A stretch of 64,000 nucleotides of DNA from Salinisphaera orenii subsp. orenii MK-B5 (GTDB taxonomy: Bacteria > Pseudomonadota > Gammaproteobacteria > Nevskiales > Salinisphaeraceae), in assembly GCF_003788635.1 (NCBI RefSeq), contig NZ_AYKH01000034.1:62001-126000 (forward strand). Reading direction: 5' to 3'. Shown in pieces: positions 1-9,025 of this stretch. Every line of letters begins with the position of its first letter. The first letter of the stretch is position 1. A program made the translations under genes and the position numbers. Under the pieces are notes generated by a model, which saw only the letters and a program-made list of their open reading frames with translations, was not told the DNA's origin and did not search any database.

Positions 1-601
1 AGGTGTGCTCGTCGGCGTCGCGGCCGACGTTGCGCAGCGCGCACAGCAGCAGGTCGGGATGCGGTTTGCGGTGGTCCACGTCGTTGCCGCAGGTCAGGGT
101 GTCGAACAGATCGGCCCAGCCGGTGCCGTCGACAATGGCGAGCTCGTGGTTCATGAACTCGCGGTTGCGGTTGGAGATCACGCCCAGGACGAGGCCGAGC
201 GAACGCAGGTGCTCGAGGTGGGCCCGGATATCGGGCTCGAGCGGGGTCACCTCGCCGACGAATTTGCGGTAGGCCTCGTCGAAGGCGCCGTGCGCGCGCT
301 GCTTGGCGTCAGGATTGTCGCCGAACAGCACCTCGAAGATGTCCGTGCGCGAGATCCTGCGCTCGGCGACGATGCGCGGGTGCAGCGCACGGTTGTCGCG
401 GACGTACTTGACGAGCTTCGCGTCTTCGATGGTCTTGGACTGATCGGGCGAGAGCAGTTCGTCCAGCAGGCCGAGTTCGTCCAGCCGCGGCAACACGTCG
501 TCGACGGCGTGATACATGGCGTCGTGGGTGTCCACGAGCGTGGCGTGCCAGTCGATCAGGATGACCGCAGGCGAGGCATGCGGCAGTTGGCGAATGCTCA
601 C
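1..601 (-). CDS. HAD-superfamily hydrolase, 3' end beyond window
   Basis: Reading the minus strand from a GTG at 601 gives about 200 uninterrupted residues running off the left edge, so the C-terminus is missing. The protein opens with a HAD motif I, ILIDWHATLVDT, in which D17 would be the nucleophile. The residue two positions later is His (H19), where HAD phosphatases normally carry Asp. Motif II is visible as GVISNRNREF near residue 138. An all-alpha cap-like region lies between them. The fold suggests a phosphoglycolate-phosphatase-like hydrolase, but the substrate cannot be named. The GTG has only a weak ribosome-binding site. It was chosen because it lies just upstream of motif I and no ATG is available in frame. 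Gfa lies upstream on the same strand, separated by a strong hairpin, so co-transcription is doubtful. Confidence 0.75.
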   Translation of the reverse strand, partial: MSIRQLPHASPAVILIDWHATLVDTHDAMYHAVDDVLPRLDELGLLDELLSPDQSKTIEDAKLVKYVRDNRALHPRIVAERRISRTDIFEVLFGDNPDAKQRAHGAFDEAYRKFVGEVTPLEPDIRAHLEHLRSLGLVLGVISNRNREFMNHELAIVDGTGWADLFDTLTCGNDVDHRKPHPDLLLCALRNVGRDADEHT

Positions 602-662
602 GATCTGGCTTCGGTTTGGATCTCGGAGCGGGCGGCGGCGTGTCGGTTCCGGGCGGCAAGTG

Positions 663-714
663 GCCGGCGGCGATCGAGCGCCGGGCCGGCCCGCCGACGG
701 CGATCGCCGCCGGC
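663..714 (-). terminator. Strong intergenic hairpin, possible terminator after gfa
   Basis: Two perfectly complementary 14-base arms (GCCGGCGGCGATCG at 663-676 and its complement at 701-714) flank a 24-base GC-rich loop. The hairpin lies just after the gfa stop and before the HAD hydrolase start, both on the minus strand. No T-run follows, so a classic intrinsic terminator is uncertain. An mRNA-stabilising or attenuating structure is equally possible. Confidence 0.45.
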
Positions 715-744
715 GGATGGCTTCGAGTCGGGTTCGCCCCTGCC

Positions 745-1434
745 TCAGGCCGGCAGCGCGCCGGTTTCCTTGGCCTTGTGCGTCGAGATCGCGTCCATGA
801 GCTCGGGGGCCAGCACGTCATAGGGCTGCAGACCGAGCTCACGCAGGCGATCGCGTACCGCGCCCATGTTGTCCGGATTCTCGCCGGTCTCGATGATGGA
901 AGAGACGAAGGCAGCGAACTTCGGCTCCGACCAGCCGGACTCCGAGGACAGCTCGGTGTGGACGAAATCCAGACCGTGGAAGGGATGATGCCGATCCTCG
1001 ATACGGCCGAACATGTGCACGCCGCATTCCTTGCAGGCGTGACGCTGGATGGCCGCGCTCGAGTCGACCACTTCGAGCTTGTCTTCGTTCTCGACTACGC
1101 TTACCGCGTCACGGGAGACGACCGCGATCAGGGCGAAGCGGGCGCCGTCCGGCTTCCAGCACTTGCTGCAGCCGCAGGCGTGATTATGGGCGGTCTGCGC
1201 TCCGACCTTGACCTTCACCGGATTGCTGCTGCAGTGGCAGCTGAGCGTGCCGCCGGCGAAGTTCTCGCTGCCGGGTTTGATGCCGTTGTCGATGGATGGA
1301 TGGATCGCCGGTTTGCCGTTCACCGTGCCGCCCGATGCCGGCCCCTTCGACGTCGAACTGTCGGCCTGTGGCGGTCGTGCGGCGGTGTCGTCGTCGCTTT
1401 TGCCGGTCAGGGCGTTGATGATCTTCCTGAGCAT
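745..1434 (-). CDS. gfa: S-(hydroxymethyl)glutathione synthase (Gfa)
   Basis: This is the glutathione-dependent formaldehyde-activating enzyme family. It promotes condensation of formaldehyde with glutathione, feeding the glutathione-linked formaldehyde detoxification route. The family zinc ligands are present: CHC at residues 66-68, the HACGCSKC segment (C87, C89, C92) and HACKECG (C134, C137). The core from about residue 45 ([10 protein letters not shown]) to the end matches full-length Gfa proteins closely. Unusually there are about 44 extra N-terminal residues. They start [11 protein letters not shown] and continue as a low-complexity Ser/Ala/Gly/Asp-rich linker. The ATG at 1434 is the only good start that keeps this extension; no internal ATG precedes the core. 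It is transcribed alone, downstream of Prc, with a hairpin between them. FrmA- and FrmB-type partners are not in the window. Confidence 0.93.
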   Translation of the reverse strand: MLRKIINALTGKSDDDTAARPPQADSSTSKGPASGGTVNGKPAIHPSIDNGIKPGSENFAGGTLSCHCSSNPVKVKVGAQTAHNHACGCSKCWKPDGARFALIAVVSRDAVSVVENEDKLEVVDSSAAIQRHACKECGVHMFGRIEDRHHPFHGLDFVHTELSSESGWSEPKFAAFVSSIIETGENPDNMGAVRDRLRELGLQPYDVLAPELMDAISTHKAKETGALPA

Positions 1435-1577
1435 GATTGTGCCTCCTTCTCGCAGAGCGGTTTATTGATATCGGGTGTCATCGAGCGTCGCGATCGACGC
1501 CTGTGTCGATCACGCTCGATGCATAACCACTCGTACTATCAGGTGCACGACCGCTTCTGTCCAATAGGGATTGTGCG

Positions 1578-1608
1578 CGCCTCGCATAACGCGCTGTTAT
1601 GCGAGGCG
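1578..1608 (-). terminator. Perfect 13-bp stem-loop between prc and gfa
   Basis: CGCCTCGCATAAC at 1578-1590 pairs perfectly with 1596-1608 around a five-base loop. It begins about 38 bases after the prc stop on the minus strand and about 140 bases before the gfa start. It is the best candidate terminator for prc. There is no U-tract, so an operator or mRNA-structure role in gfa control is also possible. Confidence 0.5.
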
Positions 1609-1645
1609 TCGCCGCGGTCCCGAATGCGGAGACGCGGGCCGCCGT

Positions 1646-3745
1646 TCAGGCCGCGTCCTGATCTTCCGCCTCGGCGGCGAAGTTCTCCACCATGTCGAGC
1701 AGAATCTGGGCGCTTTCGATCTGATAGGCGTCGATCTCGTCCTCGCTGCCGGCGTTCTGCGCACGCAGCTCCTGTTCCTGCGGGGACTCGCCCTCTTCGC
1801 TTTCCTCGAACGCTTCGTAGTTCTCGAAGGGGGGCTTGCCCTTGGCTTCGCGCTGGGCGTTGGCCAGTTCCAGGCTGCGCTGCTTGATGGCCTCCTGTTC
1901 GGCGCGGCGCTCGGCCAGGTTGAGCGATACTTCGGTGCGCTGACTCTGCTCGCGGGCGAGTTCGATCCGATTGACCCGATACTGGTAGTCGGCTGCATCG
2001 GCGACGCGCGCCTCGTGCTGGCGCTCGAGCGTGTCGATCATGCCCTTGAGCTGATTCGACTTGGGGTAGACGGTCGGCTCGATGCGATCCCAGGGCAGCG
2101 CGTTCGGCAGGGCCGATTCGCCGATCTTCTCCGGGTCGACCGTGGCGGGGAAGGAGATGTCCGGGGTCACGCCGCGATCCTGGGTGCTCTCGCCGGTCAC
2201 GCGATAGAACTTGGCCTGGGTCAGCTTGATCTGGCCCTCGGACAGCGGCAGCAGGGTCTGCACCGTCCCCTTGCCGAAGGTCCGGGTGCCGAGCACCAGG
2301 GCGCGCCCGTAGTCCTGCAGCGCGCCGGCCACGATCTCGGAGGCCGAGGCGCTCAGCCGATTGACCATGACCGCGAGCGGGCCGTCATAGAACGGGCCGG
2401 AATTGCGATCGCCCAGCACCTGGGTCTCGCCCTCGGCGTCCCGGATCTGGACCGCCGGGGCGGACTTCATGAACAGGCCGGTGAGCTTCATGGCCTCGCC
2501 CAGCGCGCCGCCGCCGTTGTTGCGCAGATCGAGCACGACACCGGCCACGTCCGCCTGCTTGAGTTCGCGGAGCAGCTTCTTCACGTCCTCGGCGGTGCCG
2601 TTGTAGAACGAGGGCAGGGCGATCAGACCGACCTTGACGGTCTCGCCGTCGCGTTCGAGTTCGATGATCTGCTTGCGGGCGGCCTGATCCTTGAGCTCGA
2701 TCTTGTCGCGTTCGAGCGTGACCGTCTTGGTCTGGCTGTTGTCGGCGGGCGAGACCTGCAGACGCACGGTGGAACCCTTCTCGCCGCGGATGAGCTGCAC
2801 GGTCTCGTCCAGACGCATGCCGACCACGTCCACGAATTCGCCGTCCTCGCCCTGGGCGACGGCGGTGATGCGATCGGTGGGCTTGAGCTTGCCGGACTTG
2901 GCCGCCGGGCCGCCGGGAATGAGCCGCACGAGCTCGGCGTAGCCGTTCTTCGAGCGCAGCTCCGCACCGATGCCCTGCAGCTGCAGGTTCATGTCGATGT
3001 TGAAGTCCTCGGAGCGCCGGGGCGAAAAGTAATCGGTGTGCGGATCGTAGCTGTGGGTGTAGGCGTCCATATAGGCCGAAAACGCGTCCACCGGCTCGGC
3101 CTGGCGCAGCTGCTTGAGTTCGTTGGAATAGCGCTGGGTCAGCCGTTTCTGGATCTCGGCGTCGTCCAGATCGTCAAGCTTGAGATTGATGATCTGATTC
3201 TCGATCTGCTGGGTCCACAGTGCCCGGCGCGCGGCCGCATCCTCAGGCCACGGCGCCTCCTCGCGGTCGACGTCGAAGCTCTCGTCATCCGTGATGTTGA
3301 AGGAGTCGATGCCCTGCTTGATGCGGGCCAGCGCCCACTGGTCGATCTGGATGCGGCGCTTCTGGTAGGTGTTGTAGATGTCGAAGGCCGCGCGCGTCTC
3401 GCCCTCCTTGAGTTCGTCGTCCAGCGCGTGTTCGTACTTGTCGCGCAGGCGCTCGATGTCGGATTCGAGAAACACGCCGCGGGTGCCGTCGAGCTCGTCG
3501 ATGTAGGCGTTGAAGAACTTCTCGGAGAAGTCGTCGTCGAGCGTGACCTTGTTGTAGTGATTCTCCTGGAGCTGCTCGACGATCTCACGATCGATCTCGT
3601 CCTGATTGTCCTCGGGCTCGAGCGGCTGGTAGCCGTCGGCTTTGCCGCCGCCGGCGTCAGGCACCGCCTCGGGCGTGTCCGAGGCGCAGCCGGCCTGTGC
3701 GAACAGGGCGAGGGTCGTCACCAGGGTCAGGGCGAGTTTGCGCAT
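1646..3745 (-). CDS. prc: Carboxy-terminal processing (tail-specific) protease, lipoprotein
   Basis: This is an S41-family periplasmic protease of 699 residues, close to the 682 of E. coli Prc. In that family it trims or degrades envelope proteins at their C-termini and acts on peptidoglycan hydrolases. The N-terminus is a lipoprotein signal with a lipobox (AQAGC, Cys20), so the enzyme is probably membrane-anchored rather than freely soluble. The PDZ domain covers about residues 250-340. The S41 core contains LDLRNNGGG near 406-413. By alignment with E. coli the catalytic residues are Ser467 in SASASE, Asp478 in QDYG and Lys492 in FGKGTVQ. The C-terminal region (about 550-699) is Glu/Gln/Ala-rich and probably helical. 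It is monocistronic; a perfect hairpin follows the stop. Confidence 0.95.
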   Translation of the reverse strand: MRKLALTLVTTLALFAQAGCASDTPEAVPDAGGGKADGYQPLEPEDNQDEIDREIVEQLQENHYNKVTLDDDFSEKFFNAYIDELDGTRGVFLESDIERLRDKYEHALDDELKEGETRAAFDIYNTYQKRRIQIDQWALARIKQGIDSFNITDDESFDVDREEAPWPEDAAARRALWTQQIENQIINLKLDDLDDAEIQKRLTQRYSNELKQLRQAEPVDAFSAYMDAYTHSYDPHTDYFSPRRSEDFNIDMNLQLQGIGAELRSKNGYAELVRLIPGGPAAKSGKLKPTDRITAVAQGEDGEFVDVVGMRLDETVQLIRGEKGSTVRLQVSPADNSQTKTVTLERDKIELKDQAARKQIIELERDGETVKVGLIALPSFYNGTAEDVKKLLRELKQADVAGVVLDLRNNGGGALGEAMKLTGLFMKSAPAVQIRDAEGETQVLGDRNSGPFYDGPLAVMVNRLSASASEIVAGALQDYGRALVLGTRTFGKGTVQTLLPLSEGQIKLTQAKFYRVTGESTQDRGVTPDISFPATVDPEKIGESALPNALPWDRIEPTVYPKSNQLKGMIDTLERQHEARVADAADYQYRVNRIELAREQSQRTEVSLNLAERRAEQEAIKQRSLELANAQREAKGKPPFENYEAFEESEEGESPQEQELRAQNAGSEDEIDAYQIESAQILLDMVENFAAEAEDQDAA

Positions 3746-4016
3746 GAAGAACTCGTTGTCGTTGGGGCATGTGCGAACCGCCTCGACGGATTCGCAGTCG
3801 CGGCCGCTGGGGGGCCGCTTGTGTGCAATGGTCGTGTGTACAGGCTTTATCGCGCGACGGATTCACGATACACGATCCGAACCTTTCAGCTGGACAGTTC
3901 GAGCCGGGGAAATGTTTCTGCAGCGGCTTGTTTCCGACGCGTCGAGGCCGTCGCAGGCCACAAGATGCCTGTTTTCACGCGACCGTGCCAGAGATCGGGT
4001 CCCGATGCGCTCCGGT

Positions 4017-5000
4017 TCAATCCGTAGTGTCGACAGCGCAGGCGGCTTCCGGGGGGCCGCCCTCGGGCAGACGGAAGAAAGTGAGCTCGTGCTTGTTGTG
4101 CGCCAGATGCAGCAGTCGAGCGCCCGGAATCGCCAGAAAACGCGCGCAGAGGGCAGCGTCGACCGGCCCCTGACACTTGACCGTGATGATGACCGCGGCG
4201 CGAGGGCAGGCCGCACACCAGTAGCGCGCCAGTTCGAGCAGCCGCTCGGGATAGGCGATCAGGTCGGAACAGATCCAGTCCACGGCGCCCACATCGGCCG
4301 CGCGCACCGCGAAGGCGTCGCCCGCGCGATGCGCGACCTCCGGCCGGTCGGCCAGCGCCGGCGCCAGCTCGGCCCGGTCGACCGAGATCACCGTGGCGCC
4401 GAGTGCGGCGAGCACCCAGGTCCAGCCGCCGGGCGCTGCCCCCAGATCGAGACAGCGATCGCCCGGGCCCGGCCGTCGGCGGGCCAGCGTCAACGCCTCC
4501 CAGAGCTTGAGATAGGCGCGGTTGGGCGGGTTGTCGCGATCCTCGACGAAGGCCGGCGTTCCGTCGGCGAAGGCGCTGGTCGTGACCGGCGAGGCGATGA
4601 GCGTGTGCCGGTCCCACAGCGTCCAGCCGCCGAGCGGCGCGGTCGGCGGATCGGCCGGGAAGGTCAGGGCGCGAAAACGGATCGGCGGTAGCCGGTCGGC
4701 GATCAGCTGCGCCCGGCGATGATGCGCCACGCGATGCAGCGTCCAGTTGCGCTGGAGTGCCCGCAGCGCCCGTGCACCGTCGCCGATGGAGTCGATGGTG
4801 ATCGTCCGGGGCGCCAGCCAGCTGTTCCGGGCCCAGGCGGCCGGCCGCGCGGCGCCGGCGACGAAGACCAGATCGTCGGCGACCGCCACCACTCGCTCGC
4901 CGCGCTGCGATATCTCGTCTATCAGCGCGTCGACGTGGTCCGCCGCGGCGACGTGGATCACGTCGTGACCCGTGGGCGTGCCCGAGCCGGACGCAGCCAT
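4017..5000 (-). CDS. rlmM: RlmM-like 23S rRNA 2'-O-ribose methyltransferase
   Basis: This is an FtsJ/RrmJ-fold SAM-dependent methyltransferase resembling RlmM, which 2'-O-methylates C2498 of 23S rRNA. The N-terminal half (about 1-150) corresponds to the THUMP-like RNA-binding region. The methyltransferase half carries the SAM motif LDLGAAPGGW (about residues 184-193). The family K-D-K-E catalytic tetrad can be assigned as K165 (YLKLWEA), D246 (CSDLI), K275 (VKCQG) and E305 (KHELTF). The length of 327 residues is slightly below the E. coli enzyme (366). The ATG lies two bases after the stop of the TSUP gene, so the two are probably co-transcribed. The exact rRNA position is inferred from family only. 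Confidence 0.85.
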   Translation of the reverse strand: MAASGSGTPTGHDVIHVAAADHVDALIDEISQRGERVVAVADDLVFVAGAARPAAWARNSWLAPRTITIDSIGDGARALRALQRNWTLHRVAHHRRAQLIADRLPPIRFRALTFPADPPTAPLGGWTLWDRHTLIASPVTTSAFADGTPAFVEDRDNPPNRAYLKLWEALTLARRRPGPGDRCLDLGAAPGGWTWVLAALGATVISVDRAELAPALADRPEVAHRAGDAFAVRAADVGAVDWICSDLIAYPERLLELARYWCAACPRAAVIITVKCQGPVDAALCARFLAIPGARLLHLAHNKHELTFFRLPEGGPPEAACAVDTTD

Positions 5001-5002
5001 CC

Positions 5003-5731
5003 CTACGCCAGGATCAGCCGGAGCGCCGGCAGCAGCAGGATGAGCGCGAGTGCGCGGGCGAAGGTCTTCTGATTCACGCGGTAGTGCAGCCGGTTGCCGA
5101 CGAGTATGCCGAGCGTGATGCCGGGCACGGTGGCCAGCGCCATCAGGGCGAGCTCACCGCTGAGCAGCCCCAGCTGCGCATACACGAGGTTCTGCACCAC
5201 GGTGCCGAAGAAGAAACCCATCGTGAGCACCGAGCGGGCCAGCGCCTTCGGATAGCGCAGGCTGACGTAGATCAGCAGCGGAATCGGCGAGACGCCCACC
5301 GCGCCGACGATCACCCCCGAGACCAGGCTGCAGCCGCCGAGCGCGGCGCGCTCCGCGCTTGAGGCCGGCGGCGCCGTGCTCGGTGTCGGCGTGCGCCAGA
5401 GCATCAGCGCCACGTAGACCAGAATCACGCTGCCCAGCCCGCGTCGCAGCAGTTCCGCAGGCAGGAACGCCAGCAGCTGGGCGCCGATGACAACGCCGAC
5501 GGACAGCCCCAGCGCCGCGACCGGCCCGCGGCGCCAGTCCATCTCGTGCCGGGTCAGCCAGGCGAGGATGAGGTTGGGCACCATCACAACCATCGCCACC
5601 ACTGGAATGACCTCGCGAAACGGAAACAGCATCACCAGCACGGTGGCGGTGACGGTACCCGAGCCGAAGCCGGTCAGCCCCTGCGCGCAGGCGCCGGCCA
5701 GCGCGGCCAGATTGAACAGCACGATCTGCAT
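5003..5731 (-). CDS. TSUP-family (TauE/SafE) membrane transporter
   Basis: This is a 242-residue integral membrane protein with about eight hydrophobic segments. It has the internally repeated pattern of the TSUP/TauE-SafE family, visible as GLTGFGSGT near residue 18 in the first half and SGVIVGAVGVSPIPLLIYV in the second. The family exports or imports small organosulfur or organic anions such as sulfite, sulfoacetate or lactate. The substrate cannot be read from sequence. The start ATG is followed at once by the first membrane helix. The next gene on the strand, rlmM, starts two bases after its stop, implying one transcript with no evident functional link. Confidence 0.85.
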   Translation of the reverse strand: MQIVLFNLAALAGACAQGLTGFGSGTVTATVLVMLFPFREVIPVVAMVVMVPNLILAWLTRHEMDWRRGPVAALGLSVGVVIGAQLLAFLPAELLRRGLGSVILVYVALMLWRTPTPSTAPPASSAERAALGGCSLVSGVIVGAVGVSPIPLLIYVSLRYPKALARSVLTMGFFFGTVVQNLVYAQLGLLSGELALMALATVPGITLGILVGNRLHYRVNQKTFARALALILLLPALRLILA

Positions 5732-6589
5732 GTCCGGGCGTCTCTCCGATGGGCGGCCGTGCAGGAGCGGCGGCGCGACAGGGTAACCGAGCCCGCCCGT
5801 CGGCGTCGTGCGCGGCCCGTCGCCTCGACGCGCATCGAGGCGGGTGACGGCAAGCCGGCGAAGAGGCCGCGTGCGGTACAGTCGGCGTCCGCTTCGGCCG
5901 TATCGGCGACCGCAGCGCCCCGGGCGCCCGGATCGATATCGGGGACTGCTAGGGTCGCCAGTGTGTGCGCAACCGCCTATGCCGCGAGACCGGCGCCACC
6001 CCTACCGCGAGTGCGAAGCCGTGAGCGACGTCGCCCCGCCGCTCGAACGGCACGATTCGCACACGAATCGGCGGAAGGCCACACGGGCGTGCCGGACGAC
6101 GGTCGCGGTGGCGGGGCGGCCGTGTCCGCTGTCCGTGGCCGACAGGCGCGCCGGTGCGACGCCGTCGGCCTTGGGAATGTGGCGTGCCGGCGCCCGGCCT
6201 GATCCAGGTCGCGGATGAGTTGGATCGCAGGAGGCGAGCACGACGCCTGGCGATATCTGCCGTGCCGGCTTGCCTGGCGTGCCGCGACGGCGGATCGTGG
6301 GCGATCGCCAGCCGTGGTCGGCCGCCGGCAGCGGTTCGAGCGCGTCCGGCCGGCCGTCGCGCCCCAGAGCGCGCGTTGCGGCATGCGGAATGGCCAGCGC
6401 CTCGATCATGCCCGTGGCGCTCGCCCCGAGGCGACGGTGCGCGGGCCATACCCCGCCGCGCCGTCCGGCGGTCAGAGGGGGTTTGTGGTGCTCGAGCACG
6501 GTCCCGGCTGACGCGTGCCGGCCGGGACCGTTCCACATCCGTAGAATCGGCGGCATGATTCGACCACCACGTTACGCGATTTCACGCAC
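5732..6589. other. Intergenic region, no convincing gene
   Basis: These 858 bases lie between divergent genes (TSUP on minus, YccS-like on plus). Open frames of 134-195 codons exist on both strands, but their translations are Arg/Pro/Ala-rich and show no recognisable domain or start context. I see no tRNA, repeat array or mobile element. A minus-strand stretch around 5960-6050 reads somewhat protein-like (FERRGDVAHGFALAVGVAP), so a decayed gene cannot be excluded. Promoters for both flanking genes must lie here. Confidence 0.4.
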
Positions 6590-8737
6590 GTGCGCCTGAC
6601 TCGTCTGCAGCACCTGGCCGCATTCGACCGCCTGGCCGACAGCCTGCGCGTGCTCATCGCGCTGGCCGGCGTGGTGGTGTTCACGGGGCTGCGGGACGAC
6701 CCGCACGAGCTGATTCCCCTGCTGCTGGGCGTGATCGCCAGCGCCATCGCGGAGACCGACGACCACTGGCGTCACCGGGCCCGGGCGCTGGCCGTGACCC
6801 TGCTGTGCTTCTCTCTGGCGGCGCTCACCGTCGAAGCCCTGTTCGGCCACCCCTGGGCGTTCGCGCCGGCGCTGTTCGCGGGCTGCTTCGTGCTGGTGAT
6901 GATGGGAGCGATCAGCGGCCGCTACGCGACCATCGCCAACGCCACGCTGCTGCTGTCCGTCTACACCATGATCGGCGTGGACCAGCACAGCCAGCCCGGG
7001 GCGCCGTTCTGGCGCGAGCCGCTGCTGCTGGTGGCCGGGGCCGGCTGGTACGGGGTGCTGGCGCTGGCCTGGAACGCGGTGTTCGTGCACCGCCCGGTGC
7101 GCCATGCGCTGGCGCGACTGTACGACGCGCTCGACGCCTATCTGGACTGCAAGGCCGAGCTGTTCGAGCCGGTGCGCGATCCGGACATCCCCGGCAAGCG
7201 CATGCGCCTGGCGCAGGCCAATGCCCGGGTCGTGGCCGCGCTCAACGACACCCGGCTGGCGCTCATCGATCGGCTGGAGGGGCGATGCTCGCGCTCGGCC
7301 ATGGATGCCAACCTGCGGCTGTATCTGGCCGCTCAGGATATCCACGAGCGCGCCAGCTCCGCGCATTATCCCTACCAGGCGCTGGCACGCGTGTACTTCC
7401 ACAGCGATCTGCTGTTCCGCTGTCAGCGTCTGATCCGGCAGATGGGGCGCGCCTGTCGCAGCCGGGCCGAAGTCCTGCGCGTCGGTGAGCCGTTCACCGA
7501 TACCGGCGGGGTGGAGCAGGCGCGCGCGGATTTCGAGGCCGCCATCGAACACCAGCACGCCGCGCCGTCGCCGGCCGGGGAGGATCTGCGCTACGCCGTC
7601 GACGAGCTGGCGGGCAACATGGCGCGGCTGGCCGAACGCGTCGGCGCGGCCCACGACGCCGCCGAGGACTGGCCCGACCGCGTGCTGCAGAACCCGCTGC
7701 CGCGCACCCCCGCCGAGTCCTGGCGGCGGGTCACGGTCCAGCTCACCCCGGCGTCGTCGCGCTTTCGGCACGGGCTGCGGCTCGCACTGGCCATGCTCGC
7801 CGGCTACGTCGTGCTGGAGCTGGTGCATCCGGATCAGGGCTACTGGATCTTGCTGACCACCATGCTGGTCTGCCAGCCGGACTACGGCGCCACCCGCCAG
7901 CGCTTCGTCCAGCGCGTGGGCGGGACCGCGCTCGGTCTGGTCGTGGGCTGGGCGCTGCTGCGTCTGTTCCCGGCACCGGAATTCCAGCTATTGCTGATGA
8001 TCGGTGCCGGCGTGGCCTTCTTCGCCGCGCGTTTCCGACGGTATTTCGTCGCCGCGGGTGCGATCAGCGTGTTCGTGCTGCTGGCCTTCAACCAGGTCGG
8101 CAACGGCTTCGACCTGATCTTGCCGCGCCTGCTGGATACGGTCATCGGCGGGGCGATCGCCGCCGCGGCGATGCTGCTCGTGCTGCCGGACTGGCGCGAG
8201 CGCGAACTGCACCAGCGTCTGGCCGAGGCCCTGGCCGCCTACGGCCGCTACCTGCGCGCGATCTTCGCGCAGTACGGCAGCGGCAAGCGCGACGATCTCG
8301 ACTACCGTATCGCCCGCCGCGACGCCCACAACGCCGACGCCGCGGTGAGCACCCATGTGGCGTCGGCCCTACGCGATCCGCGCGGCTCGCGCGGCGACAG
8401 CCGCGAAGCGCTCGCCGTGCTCGCCTGCGCGCAGACGCTGATCGGTCACCTGTCCACGCTGGGCGCCCACCGGGCGGCTCTGGACGCGCGTGACGACAAC
8501 GCCCGGCTCGCCGAGGCGGTGACCTATGTCGCCGATAGCCTGGAGGAGGCCGGCCATGCGCTCATTCGCGGCGAGCCGATGCCGGTCGACAGCGACCACG
8601 AGGCGGCACTGCGGGCCCGTCTCGCGGCCTGGCCGGCGGACGACGACGGCACGCGACGCCTGCTGGCGATGCAGCTGCGGCTGCTCATCGACGAATTGTC
8701 GGTGCTGCGCCGCATCGGCCAGGCCCTGGTGCGCTGA
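6590..8737 (+). CDS. yccS: YccS/YhfK-type FUSC-family inner-membrane protein
   Basis: This 715-residue protein has the two-block layout of the YccS family. Membrane helices occupy about residues 15-165, then a large cytoplasmic helical domain (about 170-390), a second helix cluster (about 395-535) and a C-terminal cytoplasmic domain. The second cluster contains GYWILLTTMLVCQPDYGATR, a hallmark stretch of FUSC/YccS proteins. Members resemble aromatic-acid exporters such as AaeB, but no transport function is established for YccS itself. The gene starts with GTG; an upstream ATG at 6555 is out of frame. It is convergent with the YrhK-like gene, with only three bases between stops. The symbol denotes family resemblance. 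Confidence 0.85.
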   Translation: MRLTRLQHLAAFDRLADSLRVLIALAGVVVFTGLRDDPHELIPLLLGVIASAIAETDDHWRHRARALAVTLLCFSLAALTVEALFGHPWAFAPALFAGCFVLVMMGAISGRYATIANATLLLSVYTMIGVDQHSQPGAPFWREPLLLVAGAGWYGVLALAWNAVFVHRPVRHALARLYDALDAYLDCKAELFEPVRDPDIPGKRMRLAQANARVVAALNDTRLALIDRLEGRCSRSAMDANLRLYLAAQDIHERASSAHYPYQALARVYFHSDLLFRCQRLIRQMGRACRSRAEVLRVGEPFTDTGGVEQARADFEAAIEHQHAAPSPAGEDLRYAVDELAGNMARLAERVGAAHDAAEDWPDRVLQNPLPRTPAESWRRVTVQLTPASSRFRHGLRLALAMLAGYVVLELVHPDQGYWILLTTMLVCQPDYGATRQRFVQRVGGTALGLVVGWALLRLFPAPEFQLLLMIGAGVAFFAARFRRYFVAAGAISVFVLLAFNQVGNGFDLILPRLLDTVIGGAIAAAAMLLVLPDWRERELHQRLAEALAAYGRYLRAIFAQYGSGKRDDLDYRIARRDAHNADAAVSTHVASALRDPRGSRGDSREALAVLACAQTLIGHLSTLGAHRAALDARDDNARLAEAVTYVADSLEEAGHALIRGEPMPVDSDHEAALRARLAAWPADDDGTRRLLAMQLRLLIDELSVLRRIGQALVR

Positions 8738-8740
8738 GGT

Positions 8741-9025
8741 TCAGCCGCGCTCGGCGCGGGGGTCGTCCCCGGGCATCGGCAGGCTGGCGAGATGGAATTC
8801 GCGCAGCACCTTGATCGTCGGTCGCAGCATGAAGTTCACCGAGCCGATCACGAAGCACCAGATCGCGGCGGTCTCCAGACTCTTGTAGAAGAACAGGATC
8901 GAGCCGACCAGAAACATCAGCGCGGCGCAGAAATCATTGAGCGTGTAGAGTTTTTCGTAGATGCCGTAAACGCGGGCGTGCGTTGGGCTCGGATGCGCGC
9001 CCGGCCGGGTTTCGAAAGGTTTCAT
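8741..9025 (-). CDS. YrhK-domain small membrane protein
   Basis: This is a 94-residue protein. The ATG at 9025 is preceded by a good AGGAG ribosome-binding site with proper spacing, so the longer upstream frame was rejected. An N-terminal soluble segment (1-32) is followed by two hydrophobic helices (about 33-48 and 53-67). Between them is a short FFYKSLET turn, and after them the segment FMLRPTIKVLRE. This is the pattern of YrhK-like proteins, whose role is unknown. It probably sits in the inner membrane with its ends in the cytoplasm. It is a single gene, convergent with the YccS-like gene. Confidence 0.75.
   Translation of the reverse strand: MKPFETRPGAHPSPTHARVYGIYEKLYTLNDFCAALMFLVGSILFFYKSLETAAIWCFVIGSVNFMLRPTIKVLREFHLASLPMPGDDPRAERG

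Noticed and set aside
1571-4027. Plus-strand open frame of 818 codons
   Set aside because: It is antisense to prc, whose catalytic residues and domains are clear; the plus-strand translation has no recognisable motif.
6002-6556. Minus-strand frame of 184 codons in the TSUP-YccS gap
   Set aside because: No ribosome-binding site, no domain, and Arg/Pro/His-rich composition like other shadow frames.
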